Assembly (NCBI GenBank): GCA_031278605.1
Contig: JAITKB010000004.1
Coordinates: forward strand, 1 to 63,714
Direction of reading: 5' to 3'
Source: Tannerellaceae bacterium
GTDB taxonomy: Bacteria > Bacteroidota > Bacteroidia > Bacteroidales > Tannerellaceae
DNA length: 63,714 nt
In this document: positions 45,053 through 54,388 of the stretch, in pieces
Layout: each line of letters begins with the position of its first letter
How positions within the stretch are numbered: the stretch's first letter is position 1
The notes under the pieces: model-generated
Told to the model about the DNA's origin: nothing
Database searches by the model: none
Seen by the model: only the letters and a program-made list of their open reading frames with translations
Program-made: the position numbers and the translations under genes

Positions 45053-45072
45053 ACAATAATTCCGGAAAACGA

Positions 45073-45112
45073 ACAGTCCCGGAAGGTTCCGCAAAGAACC
45101 CGCCGGGACTGT
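45073..45112 (-). terminator. Intrinsic terminator of the OmpA-family gene
   Basis: ACAGTCCCGG (45073-45082) and CCGGGACTGT (45103-45112) pair over 10 bases, with an inner 5-base stem GGTTC/GAACC. On the minus strand it follows the ompA-like stop and is followed by a short T-rich stretch. Confidence 0.8.
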
Positions 45113-45146
45113 CGGCAAAAAGGCCGTCCAATTGATACCTTCGGCT

Positions 45147-46301
45147 TTATTTCTCAACCGTCATGATCACGACACGGTTCCAGTTGTTTTCGTTATACGG
45201 CTGTACGTCCGAACCTTTCCATTCGATGGTTATCTGCTCGGAAGAAACACCGTATTTCTCGATCAACTCCTTGGCTACCGCCTTGGCGCGTTTCTCCGAA
45301 AGCGTTAAATTGTAGGAAGAAGTACCCGTTTTCTTGTCGGCATAGCCCACAACCTTCACCGGCGTACGGTTGGCCTTGGAAAACTCGGCCGTATTGTAGA
45401 TGTTGATCTGCTGGTTGCTGTCTACCCTTGAGCTGTTCAGGCGGAAATAAACGACGTTCTCGGCATAGTTGTTCACAATTGTGGCGGGAACTACCTCCGG
45501 ACAATCCGGGCAGGATTTCGGACGTTTGCTCAACTCGTCGTTCTCCGAACGGAGCGCATTGATCCGGCTGTTCAGGTCGTTCAACAGGGCGTAATCCATG
45601 GGTTCGTTCACTTCAAAGTCGGTCTTGCCCAACTTGAAGGTCAAGCCCAGTGTCCCCTGCGCAATAAAGTCCGTCAAATGGTATTTGTATATCCTGTTAA
45701 AGTCCTCGTTCAGCAGGGATCCCTGGATCTCTACGTTCAGGTCCACGCGCTTGCTGAGGCGGAAAGCGGTGAGTATACCGCTGTTGAAGGTAGGCGTTTC
45801 AGTTCTCGGAATGTCCTGGTTCCGAAAGCGCTGGGCATAACCAAGACCGATCCAGGGAATTAAACGGAAAGTCCTGGCTTCGCGGTACGGCGTCAGCAGA
45901 TTGGTCACATCAATCAACAGGTCGGCATGTGAGCCGAAGAAAACATTTTCCTGTTTGAACAGTTCTGGAGCCGTCCTGTCGGCATCGTAACCCACAAGGG
46001 GACCGCCCGTCAGTTGAATACGAAACCCGGTATAGGGGTTAAACCATTTCCCGAAAGATAGTTGAGGATTGATATTCAAACGATCGGAAAAAGAAGCTTT
46101 TCCATTGTCGTCGCCTATCAACATGGATCCGCCCCCGGCAAGGGAGAGAAACCAATTGTCGCCTGCTTTATTTTTCTTGAAGTTCGTCTTAGCGCCTGTT
46201 TCGGTACTAAAACCGATCTGAGGTTGGTACTCCTGAGCGGATACGGCAAAAGCCAGGCACAGGAACACGAACGGGGAGAGAATTTTTGTTTTCATCTTCA
46301 T
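45147..46301 (-). CDS. OmpA-family outer-membrane protein
   Basis: The 384-residue protein has a signal peptide (ILSPFVFLCLAFAVSAQE), an N-terminal barrel-like half with strands such as FLSLAGGGSMLIGDDNGKAS, a short Cys-containing linker (RPKSCPDCPEVV) and a C-terminal peptidoglycan-binding OmpA domain with VKVVGYADKKTGTSSYNLTL and SEKRAKAVAKELIEKYGV. It probably links outer membrane and cell wall. MKTKIL at 46295 is an alternative start. It has its own terminator at 45073-45112. Confidence 0.92.
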   Translation of the reverse strand: MKMKTKILSPFVFLCLAFAVSAQEYQPQIGFSTETGAKTNFKKNKAGDNWFLSLAGGGSMLIGDDNGKASFSDRLNINPQLSFGKWFNPYTGFRIQLTGGPLVGYDADRTAPELFKQENVFFGSHADLLIDVTNLLTPYREARTFRLIPWIGLGYAQRFRNQDIPRTETPTFNSGILTAFRLSKRVDLNVEIQGSLLNEDFNRIYKYHLTDFIAQGTLGLTFKLGKTDFEVNEPMDYALLNDLNSRINALRSENDELSKRPKSCPDCPEVVPATIVNNYAENVVYFRLNSSRVDSNQQINIYNTAEFSKANRTPVKVVGYADKKTGTSSYNLTLSEKRAKAVAKELIEKYGVSSEQITIEWKGSDVQPYNENNWNRVVIMTVEK

Positions 46302-46433
46302 AAGATTATAAATTAAAAATAGTTGTTGTTAATAACTGCATTTTGTATCCATATTTTATTTGTAACGGCCAAATATGCAACAAAATTAGCGTTTTTTCCC
46401 ATTACGCAATAAAAATCACGGATTTTGTTTACC

Positions 46434-47588
46434 TCATTCAAAGTAATTCAATATTTTATACCCTCCCCTTTGGAGGTAAGAGTCTTTTTTCATCAACTTT
46501 AAATCGTGGTGCATCATGTCTTCAATCAATGACTCCAGAGTATATTCGGGTTCCCATCCCAGGCGGGAACGAGCCTTGGTGGAGTCGCCTATCAGCAAAT
46601 CCACCTCCGCCGGACGGAAATAGTTCACATCAACCCCCACCAGCTCCTGCCCGATACGTTTACGCAAGGCCTCCAGGTAGTTGTCGCCCACCTTTCGGAC
46701 AAAACGTGCTTCGTCTACGCTGCTCAAACGCGCCGTTTCCTCCATCCCTTCGCCCCGGAATTCAATGCCTATGCCTATCTCCCCGAACGACATCCGGATA
46801 AAGTCGCGAATGGTGGTGGTAATGCCGGTCGCGATGACATAATCCGAGGGTTCGTCCTGCTGGAGAATGGCATGCATGGCGCGGATATAGTCCTTGGCAT
46901 GACCCCAGTCGCGCCTGGCGGAAAGATTCCCCATGTACACCTTCTCCTGCATACCCAATGCGATGCGCGCAATGGCACGGGTCACCTTGCGGGTCACAAA
47001 GGTTTCCCCACGCAAGGGCGATTCGTGGTTGAAAAGGATCCCGTTGGAGGCATGCATCCCGTAGGCCTCCCGGTAGTTGACCGTAATCCAGTAACCATAC
47101 AACTTGGCTACGGCATACGGGCTGCGTGGATAGAACGGAGTCGTCTCCTTTTGCGGAACCTCCTGTACCAGCCCGTAGAGTTCGGAGGTCGAGGCCTGGT
47201 ATATGCGCGTTTTATGCGTCAGTTTCAGCAGACGCACGGCTTCCAGGATACGCAAAACCCCCAGGGCATCCGCATTGGCGGTATATTCGGGGGTGTCAAA
47301 ACTCACCTTTACGTGGCTCATGGCGGCCAGGTTGTAGATTTCCTCCGGTTGCGTCTCCCCAATGATGCGGGTAAGATTCAGGCTGTCGGTCAGATCGCCG
47401 TAATGCAGGATTAGGCGGCGGTCCTGTTCATGAGGATCCTGATACAGGTGGTCGATACGCTCGGTGTTGAACAGGGAGGAACGTCGCTTGAGGCCGTGTA
47501 CGATATATCCTTTCCGTATCAGGTATTCGGCCAAATACGCCCCGTCCTGACCGGTTATGCCCGTGATTAATGCTACCTTTTTGCTCAT
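46434..47588 (-). CDS. gmd: GDP-mannose 4,6-dehydratase
   Basis: The 384-residue short-chain dehydrogenase/reductase has the NADP motif [16 protein letters not shown], the catalytic [20 protein letters not shown] (YxxxK), [20 protein letters not shown] and the C-terminal [20 protein letters not shown]. It converts GDP-mannose to GDP-4-keto-6-deoxymannose. It follows fcl by 5 bases; the pair makes GDP-L-fucose for surface glycans and, in many Bacteroidales, for O-glycosylation of proteins. Confidence 0.97.
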   Translation of the reverse strand: MSKKVALITGITGQDGAYLAEYLIRKGYIVHGLKRRSSLFNTERIDHLYQDPHEQDRRLILHYGDLTDSLNLTRIIGETQPEEIYNLAAMSHVKVSFDTPEYTANADALGVLRILEAVRLLKLTHKTRIYQASTSELYGLVQEVPQKETTPFYPRSPYAVAKLYGYWITVNYREAYGMHASNGILFNHESPLRGETFVTRKVTRAIARIALGMQEKVYMGNLSARRDWGHAKDYIRAMHAILQQDEPSDYVIATGITTTIRDFIRMSFGEIGIGIEFRGEGMEETARLSSVDEARFVRKVGDNYLEALRKRIGQELVGVDVNYFRPAEVDLLIGDSTKARSRLGWEPEYTLESLIEDMMHHDLKLMKKDSYLQRGGYKILNYFE

Positions 47589-47593
47589 AGGTT

Positions 47594-48673
47594 CTATTTG
47601 TTTAAATGATTAAGATACCAGGTATACAAACGTCCGATGCCTTCATTTATTTCAATGCCATGCCGCCACCCCAGGGCATGCAGTTTGCCGACGTCCGTCA
47701 GCTTGCGGAGCGTGCCGTCGGGTTTGGAGGCATCAAAATGCAACTCGCCCTCAAAGCCCGTTACCTGTCGGATGCATTCGGCCGCTTCCCCGATAGATAT
47801 TTCCACCCCGGTACCTATATTTATATGCGTATTGCGCACTTCCTTCCCTTCCGGTTTCAAATCGGCAAAGTCGACGTTTTCCATGATATAAACAGAGGCG
47901 TCGGCCATATCCCCGCTCCACAGAAATTCGCGCAAGGGGGTTCCCGTCCCCCACAACGACACCCGCTCCGCCTCAATTCCATACCGGCGCAGTAAGTTCT
48001 CTATCTCCTTATCGGAAGCCTCTGCCGCGATCCCCTCTACCGGGCGAACCGTCAGATCCCTCCGCAACAGGTTCCAATCCCGGCGACTAAGACAATGAGC
48101 CAGGTGAATCTTCCGCATCATACCGGGAAGGACATGCGAAGTTTCCAGGTCAAAATTATCGTTCGGCCCGTACAGGTTGGTAGGCATTACGGCGATATAG
48201 TTCGTCCCATATTGCAGATTATAGCTTTCGCACAGCTTGATGCCGGCTATCTTGGCGATGGCGTACGGCTCGTTCGTATACTCCAGAGGCGAGGTAAGCA
48301 AACAGTCTTCGCGCATGGGCTGCGGCGCTTGGCGGGGATAAATACAGGTGCTTCCAAGGAAGAGCAACTTCTTCACCCCATTGGCATGAGCCGCCCGGAT
48401 CACATGGCCCTGGATCATGAGATTCCTGTAAATGAAATCGGCACGATAAGTAAGATTGGCCATGATGCCGCCCACGTATGCCGCTGCCAGGAACACATAT
48501 TCGGGCCGTTCGGCGGCAAAGAAACGGTCGACGTCCGCCTGATTCGTCAAATCCAACTCCTCATGGGTGCGGGATATAAGGTTGGTATACTCCTTCTCTT
48601 GCAGGTTGCGGAAGATGGCCGATCCCACCAGTCCCCGGTGTCCTGCCACGTAAATACCGGCATTTCGTTTCAT
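47594..48673 (-). CDS. fcl: GDP-L-fucose synthase
   Basis: The 359-residue protein opens [20 protein letters not shown], with the epimerase NADP motif, and has [20 protein letters not shown] and [19 protein letters not shown] (YxxxK). It performs the epimerase and reductase steps from GDP-4-keto-6-deoxymannose to GDP-L-fucose. It overlaps rfbA by 4 bases and precedes gmd, so the three are one operon. Confidence 0.96.
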   Translation of the reverse strand: MKRNAGIYVAGHRGLVGSAIFRNLQEKEYTNLISRTHEELDLTNQADVDRFFAAERPEYVFLAAAYVGGIMANLTYRADFIYRNLMIQGHVIRAAHANGVKKLLFLGSTCIYPRQAPQPMREDCLLTSPLEYTNEPYAIAKIAGIKLCESYNLQYGTNYIAVMPTNLYGPNDNFDLETSHVLPGMMRKIHLAHCLSRRDWNLLRRDLTVRPVEGIAAEASDKEIENLLRRYGIEAERVSLWGTGTPLREFLWSGDMADASVYIMENVDFADLKPEGKEVRNTHINIGTGVEISIGEAAECIRQVTGFEGELHFDASKPDGTLRKLTDVGKLHALGWRHGIEINEGIGRLYTWYLNHLNK

Positions 48674-49566
48674 GGTTTTGATTTATTTGTTCCGTTATTC
48701 AATAGTTTCTCCAAGTACTGCCCGTACGGGTTTTTTATCATGGGAGTAATTAGTTTCCGCAACTTCCGGTTGTCGATCCATTGATACTTATAGGCGATCT
48801 CTTCGGGACAAGCGATTTTCAATCCCTGTCGCTTTTCTATCACCTCCACGAAGGTGGAAGCTTCCGACAGGGAATCGTGCGTGCCGGTATCCAACCAGGC
48901 AAATCCCCGTCCCAGCAATTGCACTTTCAGTTCATTCTGTTTTAGAAAGCGTTGGTTCACCGTAGTAATTTCCAGCTCCCCTCTGTCGGAGGGGCGGATG
49001 CTCCGGGCTATATCTACGACTTTGTTCGGATAAAAATACAGTCCTACCACCGCGTAATTTGATTGGGGTCGGGCCGGTTTCTCCTCCAGGGCAAACACAT
49101 CTCCCTTTTCATCAAATTCCACTACGCCATAGCGTTCGGGATCGTTCACATAATATCCGAACACGGTAGCTTTCTGCTGTTCTTCGGCATCCCGCACCGC
49201 TTTTTCCAGCATGGAGGTAAAGCCTTGGCCATAAAAAATATTATCACCCAGGACCAAACACACCGCATCGTTGCCGATAAAATCGGCCCCGATAAGAAAA
49301 GCCTGCGCCAGTCCGTCCGGCGAAGGTTGTTCGGCGTATTCGAAACGCACCCCCCAGTCCGAGCCGTCGCCGAGCAATCGGATGAAACCCGGTAAATCCT
49401 GCGGCGTAGATATAATAAGGATATGGCGGATGCCGGCCAACATCAAAACCGAAACAGGGTAATAAATCATCGGTTTATCATAGATAGGCAACAATTGTTT
49501 CGATACCCCTTTTGTAATAGGATACAGTCGCGTGCCTGCTCCTCCAGCCAGAACAATTCCTTTCAT
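48670..49566 (-). CDS. rfbA: Glucose-1-phosphate thymidylyltransferase
   Basis: The 298-residue protein has the nucleotidyltransferase opening [20 protein letters not shown], followed by [40 protein letters not shown] and [20 protein letters not shown], as in RmlA/RfbA. It makes dTDP-glucose from dTTP and glucose-1-phosphate. rmlB, rmlC and rmlD are not in the window. It is the first gene of the rfbA-fcl-gmd operon. Confidence 0.96.
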   Translation of the reverse strand: MKGIVLAGGAGTRLYPITKGVSKQLLPIYDKPMIYYPVSVLMLAGIRHILIISTPQDLPGFIRLLGDGSDWGVRFEYAEQPSPDGLAQAFLIGADFIGNDAVCLVLGDNIFYGQGFTSMLEKAVRDAEEQQKATVFGYYVNDPERYGVVEFDEKGDVFALEEKPARPQSNYAVVGLYFYPNKVVDIARSIRPSDRGELEITTVNQRFLKQNELKVQLLGRGFAWLDTGTHDSLSEASTFVEVIEKRQGLKIACPEEIAYKYQWIDNRKLRKLITPMIKNPYGQYLEKLLNNGTNKSKP

Positions 49567-49595
49567 ACGTTTTCGTGTTTTACTTTTGTTGGGTT

Positions 49596-49603
49596 CAAAA
49601 ATA
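49596..49603 (-). promoter_or_regulatory. Promoter box of the rfbA-fcl-gmd operon
   Basis: The minus strand reads TATTTTTG, fitting TAnnTTTG, 29 bases before the rfbA start. Confidence 0.5.
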
Positions 49604-49672
49604 GCAAAAAAACAATTGACGACGTGTTCCGCAGCGGATGGGCGAAAGAATCCGGAATCCGCTTAGAACGCT

Positions 49673-49680
49673 TATCTTTG
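49673..49680 (+). promoter_or_regulatory. Promoter box for ribE
   Basis: TATCTTTG lies 29 bases before the ribE start. The short leader leaves no room for an FMN riboswitch. Confidence 0.6.
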
Positions 49681-49709
49681 GAACCGAATAAACTTAAAAA
49701 GTAACGCAT

Positions 49710-50315
49710 ATGTTTTCAGGTATTGTAGAAGAAGCGGCTCAGGTAGTTGCCGTAGAGAAGGATAAGGGGAATGTGCATATCCGGGTGAAGGCCTCGTTTA
49801 CCCATGAATTAAAGATAGACCAGAGCGTATCGCACAATGGCGTATGTCTGACCGTGGTAGACAAGGAAGGAGACACCTATACCGTTACGGCCGTCAAGGA
49901 AACGCTGGAGCGTTCCAACCTCGGAGGGCTGAAGGCGGGTGACAGGGTGAATCTGGAACGCAGCATATTAATGAACGGGCGTCTCGACGGGCATATCGTT
50001 CAGGGCCATGTAGATCAAACCGCCGTGTGCACCGGAGTGAAAGAGGCCGAAGGGAGTTGGTATTATACCTTCGAATACGCGTTTGACGGGGAAATGGCGC
50101 AACAGGGTTATGTAACGGTTGAAAAAGGTTCGGTATGTGTAAACGGCGTGAGTCTCACCGTATGTAATTCCAAGGACAACTCTTTTGAAGTGGCCATCAT
50201 ACCTTATACGCACGATCACACGAATTTCGGACAGCTAACCAAAGGCAGTGTTGTGAACCTGGAGTTCGACATCCTTGGGAAATACCTCAGCAAAATGTTG
50301 CGGTATACCTCCTGA
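49710..50315 (+). CDS. ribE: Riboflavin synthase, alpha chain
   Basis: The 201-residue protein opens MFSGIVEEAAQVVAVEKDKG and has the two lumazine-binding halves: SVSHNGVCLTVVDKEGDTYT with LNGRLDGHIVQGHVDQTA-type sequence, then GSVCVNGVSLTVCNSKDNSF. It dismutates 6,7-dimethyl-8-ribityllumazine to riboflavin. It is a single gene; the downstream YihY gene is convergent, with no base between the two stop codons. Confidence 0.95.
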   Translation: MFSGIVEEAAQVVAVEKDKGNVHIRVKASFTHELKIDQSVSHNGVCLTVVDKEGDTYTVTAVKETLERSNLGGLKAGDRVNLERSILMNGRLDGHIVQGHVDQTAVCTGVKEAEGSWYYTFEYAFDGEMAQQGYVTVEKGSVCVNGVSLTVCNSKDNSFEVAIIPYTHDHTNFGQLTKGSVVNLEFDILGKYLSKMLRYTS

Positions 50316-51674
50316 TCAAAGATCCTTCAGCAGTATTTTCCCGCCGGTTTGGGCCATATCGCGGCGCACATGGAGGATGGCGTTCCATTCGTTGGCGAAT
50401 TGGCGGTCCGTATCGACCTTGAAGTTTTCGGAACCTTTTTTATCCATTTTATCCAGCAGATCGCCCACGCTGATTTGGTGGATGTCCATGGCCGGCTGGT
50501 AATGGGTGATGCGGTCGTCGTTCCCGTAATTTACTTCGATGATGATTCCCAGTTCGGACAGAAGGAGCAGAATCTGCGTAGTGAGGCGCAGGGGAATGTG
50601 GTAGCGTTCCGACAATTCATCGGCGGTATAAGGTTTTCCTCCGCCGGCAAAGCGTTTGACGATAAGCGAGGCAATCACCAGGATCAGGAAATCCTTATAG
50701 CGCCGGCTGATGTTTCTGCTGTCGCGTTCGAAACTGAATTTTTTCACATTTTGGGAGGCGTACGACACTTCGGCGCCGAACAGACAAATGAGCCACGAGA
50801 GTTGCAGCCAGAGCAGCAACAGGGGCAAGGCCGCGAAACTGCCGTATATGGCATTGTAGCGGCTCACCCATATTTGTCCATTGATGTACAGCAGTTGGAA
50901 TAGTTGGAAAGCGCCTCCGGCCATCATTCCGGGGATCAGTCCGTTGAGGAAATGCACCTTGGTATTGGGGAGCAGGATATAGATAGCCGTAAAAGCAATT
51001 GCGGCAACCAGGAACGGCACGACTTTCAGCAGTATTTCCATCACGGGGGTAAACAGCACGAAATCTCCGAGGAAGGTATTTTGGAGGGTGGACAGGAAGA
51101 TGGAGAATCCCCCGGAGACGGTCATCAGGACGGGAAGGATCAGAAAGAGCGCCATATAATCCACCACTTTGCGATTCCAGGGGCGCGACTTGGAGACCTG
51201 CCAAATGCTGTTGAACGTTTCCTCCACGGAAGAGATCAGCCCGATAACGGTATAGAACAGCAGCAGCAGTCCGACGCCGACGAACACCCCCCCCTGTGTC
51301 AGGGAGAGGTAGGATTCCACGAACTCCAGCACTTTGCCGATTTCCATTTCGTTTCCGGGGAAATAATCCAGCAGCTCTCGGTGCACCACCTGCTGGAAGC
51401 CGAATCCTTTGGCTATGCCTATGAGCACGGCAAGGAGCGGAACGATGGCCAGGAGGCTGCTGTAGGTAAGGGCCGAGGCTTTGGTGGAGAGGTTCTCGCC
51501 GGCGAAGCCCCTAAGGGCCAGGATCAGGGTTTTTATTGCGCCGATATAGAGTTTTTTCACTCCGCTTAGTTCACTGCCTGTAATCCGCCAGATTTCATAG
51601 GTGATAAAGTAGACGCTTTTTCTTACGAACGAACGGATGGGTTCGCCGAGGGATTTCCTGTTTTTTTTCTTCAT
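50316..51674 (-). CDS. YihY/BrkB-family inner-membrane protein
   Basis: I start at 51674 (MKKKNRKSLGEPIRSFVRKS), giving 452 residues. The first 300 residues contain about six membrane helices with the family motif ALTYSSLLAIVPLLAVLIGI and LPNTKVHFLNGLIPGMMAGG. The C-terminal 130 residues are soluble and winged-helix-like (FAGGGKPYTADELSERYHIP), an extension also known in Bacteroidota members. Once misassigned as RNase BN, the family function is unsettled. It lies just downstream of rnpB on the same strand. Confidence 0.9.
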   Translation of the reverse strand: MKKKNRKSLGEPIRSFVRKSVYFITYEIWRITGSELSGVKKLYIGAIKTLILALRGFAGENLSTKASALTYSSLLAIVPLLAVLIGIAKGFGFQQVVHRELLDYFPGNEMEIGKVLEFVESYLSLTQGGVFVGVGLLLLFYTVIGLISSVEETFNSIWQVSKSRPWNRKVVDYMALFLILPVLMTVSGGFSIFLSTLQNTFLGDFVLFTPVMEILLKVVPFLVAAIAFTAIYILLPNTKVHFLNGLIPGMMAGGAFQLFQLLYINGQIWVSRYNAIYGSFAALPLLLLWLQLSWLICLFGAEVSYASQNVKKFSFERDSRNISRRYKDFLILVIASLIVKRFAGGGKPYTADELSERYHIPLRLTTQILLLLSELGIIIEVNYGNDDRITHYQPAMDIHQISVGDLLDKMDKKGSENFKVDTDRQFANEWNAILHVRRDMAQTGGKILLKDL

Positions 51675-51691
51675 AATGTTTTCAAATAAAA

Positions 51692-52055
51692 AATGCAGTC
51701 TGCCTGTAAGCCGGGTTCTGTACGCATGAATGACCATGCGTGTCTGCCATTTATCTTGTCCTGTCGTTGCCGGCAGGCTTTAGCGGTCTACCCCCCGGCA
51801 TCGGACGAGCCGCCCTACATGCGCCGGTATACATGACCTTACAACCCATAAGACGTACGGCATATTATATCGCTATAACACCCGGTGAGCTTTTACCTCG
51901 CCTTTTCACCCTTATTCCGCCGGGGGGGGCGGAACGGTTATTTTCTGTTACGTTACTCTACCTTCCGGTAGCTTCCCGTTAGGAAGTATGGTGCCCTGTG
52001 TTGCCCGGACTTTCCTCCCAATGCAGGCATTGAGCGGCAGACCGGCAGACTGCAG
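51692..52055 (-). ncRNA. rnpB: RNase P RNA, bacterial class A
   Basis: The minus-strand RNA begins near CACTGCAGTCTGCCGGTC and shows the conserved 5' core GGGAGGAAAGTCCGGGC and, near its 3' end, ACAGAACCCGGCTTACAGGC, the pair that defines RNase P RNA. A T-rich stretch follows near 51690. Length is about 364 nt; both ends are estimates. It processes 5' ends of tRNA precursors. The promoter box lies just upstream. Confidence 0.93.
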
Positions 52056-52060
52056 TGGCG

Positions 52061-52068
52061 CAAAGATA
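52061..52068 (-). promoter_or_regulatory. Promoter box of rnpB
   Basis: The minus strand reads TATCTTTG immediately before the expected 5' end of RNase P RNA. It is divergent from the box at 52102-52109, only 33 bases away. Confidence 0.65.
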
Positions 52069-52101
52069 GGATAAATCACCGCGTAAAGCGGCTTTAATTC
52101 C

Positions 52102-52109
52102 TATCTTTG
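52102..52109 (+). promoter_or_regulatory. Promoter box of the thioredoxin-thrE operon
   Basis: TATCTTTG lies 36 bases before ATG 52146 and identifies that ATG, rather than one at 52107, as the start. Confidence 0.65.
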
Positions 52110-52145
52110 CCGAAAATGATAATCTGCAATAAAAAATCCGTTTAT

Positions 52146-52625
52146 ATGAAAAATTATTCGAACACCCTTTGGATTCTTTCGGTTTCACTATCCCTTGCAG
52201 CCTGTTCTTTCGCGCCGCGCGGGGGGGGCGAAGCTTCCGCAAAGCCGGCCTCGGGGGAGGTCCTGTCCCTCAGCAAGGCGGACTTCCTGGTCAAGGTTTT
52301 CAACTACGAGCAACACCCCGAGGCCTGGCGCTATGCGGGGGACAAACCCTGTATCATTGATTTCTATGCCGACTGGTGCGCTCCCTGCCGGAAGGTGTCT
52401 CCCATTCTGGGGGAGTTGGCCTTGCGTTACAGGGACGACCTCCTCGTCTATAAGGTGGATGTGGATGCGGAGACGGAACTGGCGTCTGTTTTCGGTATCC
52501 GGAGCATCCCCTCGCTTTTATTCGTCCCGGTGGAAGGGGAACCCCGGATGGCCGGGGGTGCGCTTTCGTTCCGGGAGATTGAGGAGCAAATCAACGGCTT
52601 TCTATTGAAGGAACCTGCGCCATGA
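52146..52625 (+). CDS. Thioredoxin-like lipoprotein
   Basis: The 159-residue product has a lipobox LSLAAC (Cys 20), so it is likely anchored outside the cytoplasm. A thioredoxin fold follows: IIDFYADWCAPCRKVSPILG with the WCAPC active site (Cys 78 and 81), KVDVDAETELASVFGIRSIP with the cis-Pro, and a C-terminal helix. It probably reduces or oxidises periplasmic disulfides. It overlaps the ThrE-like gene by 4 bases, a link whose meaning is unclear. Confidence 0.9.
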   Translation: MKNYSNTLWILSVSLSLAACSFAPRGGGEASAKPASGEVLSLSKADFLVKVFNYEQHPEAWRYAGDKPCIIDFYADWCAPCRKVSPILGELALRYRDDLLVYKVDVDAETELASVFGIRSIPSLLFVPVEGEPRMAGGALSFREIEEQINGFLLKEPAP

Positions 52626-53386
52626 AGAGCGAGGAAGTAAAGGAGATTGCCGCCTTCATTGCCGAGTATGCCGCCTGTCTTTTGGGGTCGGGGGTACATA
52701 CTTCGCGGGTGATTCGCAATTCCGGGCGGATCGGGGAGTCCCTGGGGGTGGAGATTCGTATGACGACCCTTCACAAGACCTTTGTCTTGACGGTTTCCGA
52801 GGAAACGAACGGGCATAGTTTCACCCGGGTTGTCGACATTCCGGCCTTCGGGGTGAATTTCGACTTCAATGCCTCGTTGAGTTCGCTCAGCTGGGAGGCT
52901 TTTGACGGGCGTTTGCCCCTGGAGACGATCCGTTTTCGTTACGGGCAGATTCTTTCCCGCGGCTTGCTTTCCCCGTGGGTGGTTTTGGGGATGGTGAGTC
53001 TGGCCAATGCCGCTTTCTGTAAGTTGTTTGCCGGCGACTGGGTGGCTGCGGGCGTGGTTGGTTTGGCTACGGCGATCGGTTTTTTTATTCGCCTGGAGAT
53101 GCAGCGTCGGCACATCAACCATTTCATTACGTTTACCCTGTCGGCTTTTGTGTCTTCGCTTTGCGCTTCGCTCTGCCTTTGGCTTGGGCATACGCCGGAG
53201 ATCGCCCTTGCCACCAGCGTGCTGTACCTGATTCCGGGCGTACCCCTGGTGAATGGGGTGATTGATATTGTGGAGGGGCATACGCTGACGGGATTTTCCC
53301 GCCTGATTCAGGCGGTTTTGCTGGTGATTTGCATTGCCTGCGGCCTCTCGTGTTCGCTTTTACTGGTTAAAAACAGTTTGCTGTGA
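52622..53386 (+). CDS. ThrE-type exporter, larger N-terminal subunit (DUF1212)
   Basis: The 254-residue protein has a cytoplasmic start (EYAACLLGSGVHTSRVIRNS, MTTLHKTFVLTVS) typical of the ThrE N-terminal domain, then about five membrane helices ending YLIPGVPLVNGVIDIVEGHT and VICIACGLSCSLLLV. With the next gene it forms a split threonine/serine exporter. Substrate preference is inferred from family. It overlaps the next gene by 1-4 bases. Confidence 0.88.
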   Translation: MKSEEVKEIAAFIAEYAACLLGSGVHTSRVIRNSGRIGESLGVEIRMTTLHKTFVLTVSEETNGHSFTRVVDIPAFGVNFDFNASLSSLSWEAFDGRLPLETIRFRYGQILSRGLLSPWVVLGMVSLANAAFCKLFAGDWVAAGVVGLATAIGFFIRLEMQRRHINHFITFTLSAFVSSLCASLCLWLGHTPEIALATSVLYLIPGVPLVNGVIDIVEGHTLTGFSRLIQAVLLVICIACGLSCSLLLVKNSLL

Positions 53387-53883
53387 TGGTTGCCGATATT
53401 TTGTCCGACGCGTTTTTGGCGGCGGTTGCCGGGACGGGCTTTGGCGCCGTATCGCGTCCTCCCCGGCGTGCTTTTCCTTTTATTGCTTTGTTGTCGGGCG
53501 TGGGTCATGCCTTGCGTTTTTGCCTGATGACCCTCCTGGGCGTAGACCTGGCTACGGCTTCTTTTTTTGCCGCCCTGTTTATTGGCCTGGGGAGTTTGGT
53601 TTTTGGGGGGAAAATCCACTGCCCGATGACCGTTCTTTACATCCCCGCCCTCTTACCCATGATTCCGGGGATGTATGCCTACCGCAGTATTTTTGCTTTG
53701 GTTATGCTGATGCAGCAGTTCAACGACCCGGTATTGGCCGCTCAGTACCTGGAGCGTATGCTGATGAACGCTACGGTTACGGTAAGCGTGGTGTTTTTGC
53801 TGTCCCTGGGCGCGACCCTGCCGACTTTCCTCTTTCCGCGCCGGGCCTATTCCCTTACCCGGAAAAGACCCTCCGGGAACTAA
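53386..53883 (+). CDS. ThrE-type exporter, small C-terminal subunit (DUF3815)
   Basis: Started at ATG 53386 (GTG 53383 is one codon earlier), the 165-residue protein has four to five membrane helices and the ThrE_2 features ADILSDAFLAAVAGTGFGAV and HCPMTVLYIPALLPMIPGMY. It completes the exporter encoded by the overlapping gene upstream. The C-terminus is basic (RRAYSLTRKRPSGN). Array F follows its stop. Confidence 0.87.
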   Translation: MVADILSDAFLAAVAGTGFGAVSRPPRRAFPFIALLSGVGHALRFCLMTLLGVDLATASFFAALFIGLGSLVFGGKIHCPMTVLYIPALLPMIPGMYAYRSIFALVMLMQQFNDPVLAAQYLERMLMNATVTVSVVFLLSLGATLPTFLFPRRAYSLTRKRPSGN

Positions 53884-53934
53884 GGGCTTCCAACCCCGAA
53901 AGGGGAGCGCCCCCCGCCCTTTGTCGAACCCCTT

Positions 53935-54245
53935 TGCCCAGTGGGGGCAAGCCCCCCGGCGTTTTTCCAGCCTCTTTCCCCCCACTGGGCAAGGTCGCCG
54001 GAAAACGCCGGGGGCCTTGCCTTTTTTGGGCAAACCCTCCGGAAAACGCCGGGGGGCTTTCCCTCCACTGGGCAAGGTCGCCGGAAAACGCCGGGGGCCT
54101 TGCCTTTTTTGGGCAAACTCCCCGGAAAACGCCGCGAGGCTTTCCCCCCACTGGGCAAGGTCGCCGGAAAATGCCGGGGGGCTTGCCCCCGGAGTGGCAG
54201 GAGGCTGGAAAAACGCCGGGGGCCTTGCCTTTTTTGGGCAAAGGG
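53935..54245 (+). repeat. Tandem array F: alternating 41/42-bp units with an inverted first copy
   Basis: CCGGAAAA(C/T)GCCG starts at 53998, 54039, 54081, 54122 and 54164, spaced 41, 42, 41 and 42 bp. Two unit types alternate: one ends in CCTTGCCTTTTTTGGGCAAA, the other in CCACTGGGCAAGGTCG. At the left edge (53935-53972) a copy lies in inverted orientation (CCCAGTGGGGGCAAGCC, then GGCGTTTTTCC). The right end (54165-54245) is degenerate. The array fills most of 53884-54388 after the ThrE gene; the rest of that gap shows no gene. Confidence 0.92.
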
Positions 54246-54388
54246 GCAATTCCCGGTCCGAATCCCCGCCCCCTGCGGGGCCGGAGGGCAGGAATCGGGG
54301 GTTGGTCGAGGGAATCGGGGGGTTGGTTGATTTCTTTTCGGCGAACGGGACGCCCGTTGCATTTTTGCTCCCAAGAAATAATCCGAAT

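Noticed and set aside
49567-49709. FMN riboswitch before ribE
   Set aside because: A promoter box lies 29 bases before the start, leaving no space, and no RFN-like sequence was seen.
3213-54245. CRISPR arrays
   Set aside because: Repeats are contiguous without unique spacers, and no cas gene is present.
53921-54388. N-terminal extension of the TonB receptor through array F
   Set aside because: It is Gly/Pro/Arg-rich repeat translation. A good signal peptide begins at ATG 54389.
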